From: Nodosilinea sp. WJT8-NPBG4
GTDB lineage: Bacteria; Cyanobacteriota; Cyanobacteriia; Phormidesmidales; Phormidesmidaceae
Assembly: GCA_019359285.1 (NCBI GenBank)
Contig: JAHHHQ010000036.1
Location: forward strand, 62,001-126,000
DNA length: 64,000 nt
Reading direction: 5' to 3'
This document shows positions 62,201-64,000 of the stretch, piece by piece; the first letter of the stretch is position 1; the number at the start of each line of letters is the position of its first letter. A model generated the notes under the pieces. That model had not been told where the DNA came from, ran no database searches, and saw only the letters and a list, made by a program, of their open reading frames with translations. Both the position numbers and the translations under genes were made by a program.

Positions 62201-63990
62201 CTTTCAGCGTTATCAAATTTATTAGAGTTCTTTTGAAAGCTAGCGTGTGCGTTATGTGCATCAATTTCAGCATCTTGCACAGATACATCTTTAGTTAAAT
62301 TGCCAATGTAAGATTCAAATAGTTTTTTGATATCTTCCATTGCATAGGCAACATCGTCGTCTAATGCATCATTAACATTAGGTAATTCGTCTATTTTAAT
62401 TGAATCAAAGAAAGCATCTACATCGTCAATAGTGCCATCAATTAAATCTTTTTTAGCTTTATCTAATAACGTTTCAATTGATTCTGTAGACAGGCTAATA
62501 TTGCCAGATTCTTCACTCGCAGAAGAAACAAGTTTGGCTAATTGTTGCTCTGATTGTTTTATAGCTTTTGTAATCTGACCTTTACGGTTAGCTAGTTTAT
62601 TACCTAAGTCAGAACCAAATTGAGCATCTTGGCCTAAGCTATCTGTTAACTCTTTAATCTCACCCTTAGCTTTATTACCTAATTCTTTAACATAAGCTAG
62701 CAGGTTATTGGCTTTATCAACATCGCCATCCTTAACAGCAGAGTTGATAGCTTTATACGTTTCCCAAAATGACTTGGCAATGGTATCAGCTTTCTCTAAC
62801 GATGCTGTTGGCCCCATACCAGCACTTATATTTAAGCCTTTACCCTGAGTAGCAGCCTTAACTTTGGCTACGCTACTACCAGCGCTAGCGGTACTGTAGG
62901 GTACTGATTCACCTTTATCGTTAACTGCCATTTTCATGGTATTAGCAGCAACTTTAGGAATTGCTTCAACTAATACCGCTTCTTTTTCCTGATTAGTTAG
63001 TGATAGTGGCTTACCATTGGCCAAATCTTTGAATGTTTTTAATTCAACTAATACAGCTTTTTTAGCAGCCGCTAGGGTACTAACTAAAGCCTCTTGAATC
63101 GCTTTAATATCTTCAACGGGTAAATCTTCTACATTAGCTAGGGCATCAAGCGCTTTGATAAAGTCTGAATTAATAGAATCAAACTTACTAAGTACTTCCT
63201 GAGTAGCCGCCCCCATATCTACAGGAGAAGACGCTTTAATCTCAGTCATTAGCTTAAGCGCTTTTAACTGAGTAACTTTAAGGTCTTCTTGTAAGTTACC
63301 CCCACCTACACCCACAGACTCATCCAGACTGCGTAATGCTTGGGTTTTGGCTAGACGTTGTTGAATGGCTGGGGTTTGTCTATCTGCAAAGGTATAAGCA
63401 TCGGCTTCAATCTCGCGGCGATAGGCACTATCCCCACCTCTACCACCCTTAGTAGACTTTTCAATTAATGAACCTAGCCGCTTAGCCTCATCATTATTAG
63501 GCTTAAGTGCTTTAACTGCAATTTGTTCACCTTCTACTCTGCCAAAATCAGCCTGTACGGCATGGCGTAATTCGTGAACAAGGGTTTCTAGTTGCTTATT
63601 GGTTACTGTACCCTGATTAATCGCTTCCAATACTTCAGGGGCTACCTGAACGGTATTGTTGTCTCTTAAATACGCCGCATTAGTCCCTTTAGGTAAATCA
63701 GCCGCAACTAGTCTAGGGATGTCATCAGTATTGATGTTAACACCTGAAGCCGAACCTACTTCATCGACTACATCTTTGTAGAATCTAGAAATTTGTCTAG
63801 CTTGCTTTGATTTATTATTACTAGCTTTTGAAACTGTTTTATTAGATGCCACCATACTTTGAGGTACATCTAGCAAAGCATAGTTTTCAACGGCTGACGT
63901 ATAGCGTTGCAGTTTCCTTTCCTGAACCGCTAGTTCATCATCAGCTAGTTTAATATCTTGAATGGCACCCTTAAACGTATTAGCAACCAT
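56212..63990 (-). CDS. Giant tape-measure protein with zincin, M23-like and lytic transglycosylase domains
   Basis: At least 2592 residues; the frame is still open above ATG 63990, so the true start may lie beyond the window. Near the N-terminus (residues ~100-205) is a zincin-like domain with HELRH (His139, Glu140, His143) and REIEADAY (Glu195). The tape-measure N-terminal domain follows around 660-900 (ESANNKIEDIKNSSKELGVDFKQS..., GTTTSELNKLLELGQVTSSEFLPKF), then hydrophobic helices and coiled coil. A LytM/M23-like module spans ~1505-1620; it has HAGED (His1520, Asp1524) and His1600, but Val1598 replaces the catalytic His of HxH. A transglycosylase/lysozyme-like module is at ~1690-1800 (AIQEST with Glu1724; DRDSLGMFQQRPSMEWG). 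Gly-rich helices end the protein. At ~0.15 nm per residue the tail would be roughly 390 nm. It is on the strand opposite the M-L-K-I-J genes. Confidence 0.9.
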   Translation of the reverse strand: MVANTFKGAIQDIKLADDELAVQERKLQRYTSAVENYALLDVPQSMVASNKTVSKASNNKSKQARQISRFYKDVVDEVGSASGVNINTDDIPRLVAADLPKGTNAAYLRDNNTVQVAPEVLEAINQGTVTNKQLETLVHELRHAVQADFGRVEGEQIAVKALKPNNDEAKRLGSLIEKSTKGGRGGDSAYRREIEADAYTFADRQTPAIQQRLAKTQALRSLDESVGVGGGNLQEDLKVTQLKALKLMTEIKASSPVDMGAATQEVLSKFDSINSDFIKALDALANVEDLPVEDIKAIQEALVSTLAAAKKAVLVELKTFKDLANGKPLSLTNQEKEAVLVEAIPKVAANTMKMAVNDKGESVPYSTASAGSSVAKVKAATQGKGLNISAGMGPTASLEKADTIAKSFWETYKAINSAVKDGDVDKANNLLAYVKELGNKAKGEIKELTDSLGQDAQFGSDLGNKLANRKGQITKAIKQSEQQLAKLVSSASEESGNISLSTESIETLLDKAKKDLIDGTIDDVDAFFDSIKIDELPNVNDALDDDVAYAMEDIKKLFESYIGNLTKDVSVQDAEIDAHNAHASFQKNSNKFDNAESNINNRANAAQAGVMKNLANEGESAETLISRVNRLLKSEGILGGEGMLKGIKEQALEVLRGFLGYTSLAFIGPMFLDFAAASTKAAVEMQKYRNVLKFVEGDAESANNKIEDIKNSSKELGVDFKQSVSGYVGLSAAAKGTSLEGQSTQEVFSAVQQASSVYQLNPEETQRAMLALQQIMSKGSVQAEELRGQLGEVLPGAFQISARAMGTTTSELNKLLELGQVTSSEFLPKFAQQLSAETDSGVAGAASSAQASINNFNTALLELQSNVGEGILPARQLGLKIAADAMEFAANNAALLSTAITTLAASVALKLGGAAFAAAQAMGILPATFAATRLAALAAAKAFGIFMLKTIALQAAVMAVAAVVQLFQDAGGEMGDVAESSTQKLDNFKASLEGVAEAGKNAADSLKDVKVDGVIGGLMDSPLGGLAGAKEKLYGFLEKSPVGGKFLSNAARGLTTNPIELARNIRAGQQQTDTTKAVDTTVDNSNQVLAASNDFLRGAGRAKLDEFKQVDAQIDMMQQKLRALKALNPEDVKGRAKLEEEINTRLEARKGLIGDITSTRQAVDDQLAAQKSALEALTVMRDSGAITQNTYAEAVAKITPQITKLEKEQQAWTDELDKSVTSLDRIGKSLRDVGAAFQDAVLSSQNADSVGRSAIARARMSGATDGQVTNLQGQLERQTLQAQLIAAQKAISDIQALLNTPELASAINSMGGSASLTSLGPNELATMAEDVGKDSPEMQKALEGLIQVKDFESQILDIQATIDESAAEAQNQLTELGKSITDYYKGIQESFTSTMLDVKASLAQAGFDNLKAELTNSISGITDDFLGSYFDVITSTLETIFEGIMDSLNSAKQVADINAQLAGVMQQGNDLFNQANNSATLGGGSSSSGGPVNNQLSQQYRNTLAAQKYGASRGGGSRSHAGEDFDISGPNANAVSFIGGRVTNVGNDPGGYGHYVDVFNEALGVVERIAEFATGLVQVGDTIAPGQAVGRGETQTGVIHYEIRNDANSQGQGGYGSRGTVDPIQYLNQRGINPFAAPDQVFANYKGRTNNQSNTQLTAGHHEGDGHDHGQRSSAPVQASSLTVKGVQATQEQIRLAQTIAETGRRLGATQRDIEGAIATAIQESTLQNLNGGDRDSLGMFQQRPSMEWGNRSQITNPEFAAESFFQGRGSNIGLLDVNDRSDIYRASHRVQRSAHPDAPRRWDAEAQAIAAAVMGGGGSTATGVPSAIMQPSVNTSGIKQGQNLALQGANAQIDAVQQSQAARDAIRTAQINLNTRKLEQQLLQDAWAEEDSQRGRDRELEDRTLALAPQTADTALAQDLIKLQREFEDSNRELYREMEDMSLSSENADAQIAAFNEAIKALIAQGANPAQIEAIRTQIGILETAQDTLEPELESRREYLAELEELHDKEKEQLIIAGEIAIEAERIAKLRSRVDFDRETSGPTIELLRRAGQQSQANQMQFNIEIDEIDLAKLEQLNALRKELLDGNITQEDYELRVSVIETDSNNRLQIQRQDAARTTNDQSMRDERAVFDSSSAVNDARMQRANTLGFSNAYATQGQARQQAQQAENLRFREQLQQIQNDATLSAESIKAMTDNATQLNGLNLDSINTEFSELTPIISSMQSSMTEMFTGILDGSKTVGEAFRGFISSMISSLASMVAQKLTAGMSENIFGGLFGSESDTAGDTGFALEGATPGDTLANAAQVSSQMFIEAGNQFAATIQQAALSFESSLNATGHSGMFGGLQAENFGSGAFSFLGGGGNKSGRGGLQVDTSNLNLSFESGARNLGQAIVQGSEKGGGFFSNLFGNIFGGGGGQGGGGLGGIIGSLFGGGGSGGGLGSIIGMVTGLLGFKDGGVVGQMGMVNTTIEDALRKEGSNSVLATLTPGEYVLNEKMQNVLNGVLAYQGQSIENVLGFKNGGVVPGAAVSTGVNLSQTATKTGPNISIPINIQSSGNTENDADFTRKLSDAIEKTTLQLIQREKRFNGQLYNG

Positions 63991-64000
63991 GTCTCTTACA

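Larger units (their letters stand above)
44100..64000. mobile_element. Prophage or phage-derived tail island (left part)
   Basis: Base composition drops sharply and GCGATCGC is absent from here to the edge. Contents: tyrosine integrase next to tRNA-Phe, lambda-like M, L, K, I, J tail genes, fibre-type genes and a giant tape-measure gene. No capsid, terminase, portal or lysis genes are in the window. The left boundary is approximate; no att repeat could be identified because the other end is not visible. Confidence 0.85.

Overview
Organism and overall character. The window looks like cyanobacterial chromosome: the palindrome GCGATCGC (HIP1) recurs through the first ~43 kb, the nitrate transporter has the cyanobacterial NrtABCD layout with a fused NrtC, and the TonB-dependent receptors carry the N-terminal AMIN domain usual in cyanobacteria. 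Dispersed octamer and heptamer repeats suggest a filamentous Leptolyngbya/Nodosilinea-type genome (inference). From about 44.1 kb to the right edge the DNA turns AT-rich, HIP1 is absent and the genes are those of a siphovirus tail, so a prophage or phage-derived element starts there and runs off the window. Layout. 1-5149 (minus): nrtA-nrtB-nrtC-nrtD nitrate/nitrite ABC transporter, nrtD cut by the left edge. 5790-8869: divergent tonB and exbB-exbD, the energiser for outer-membrane receptors. 8900-17383 (plus): one FecCD-type permease pair, its ATPase, a PchR-like AraC regulator, an AMIN/TonB-dependent receptor, a lipoprotein binding protein and a DUF1636 Cys-rich protein (siderophore module A). 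17401-21200: MFS exporter, EamA-like protein and an ABC exporter half-transporter. 21302-28133: accessory stretch with a four-helix-bundle protein, a VanW protein, an unknown two-gene membrane operon with internal tandem repeats, an IS5-family element sitting in the remains of a DUF433 gene, and a DJ-1/PfpI protein. 28244-33796 (minus): module B (AraC regulator, receptor, binding protein, DUF1636). 34012-39986 (minus): module C (AraC regulator, receptor, binding protein, frameshifted sucrase/ferredoxin-like gene). 40159-42018: second ABC exporter half. 42680-44067: pentapeptide-repeat protein and tRNA-Phe. 44299-64000: tyrosine integrase, lambda-like M-L-K-I-J tail-tip genes, fibre-type proteins and, on the opposite strand, a tape-measure protein of at least 2592 residues. 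How the genes work together. TonB-ExbB-ExbD would power three receptors; three periplasmic binding proteins probably hand ferric siderophores to the single FecCD/ATPase importer; three AraC regulators probably sense the corresponding siderophores, and 21-22 bp direct repeats upstream of all three receptors are candidate operators; MFS and ABC exporters may secrete a siderophore. No siderophore biosynthesis gene is visible. The most unusual features are an 8-bp tandem repeat family, open in five or all six frames, which has entered several transporter genes in frame (including between Walker B and the H-switch of an ABC ATPase), and the multi-enzyme-domain tape-measure protein with inverted gene order.
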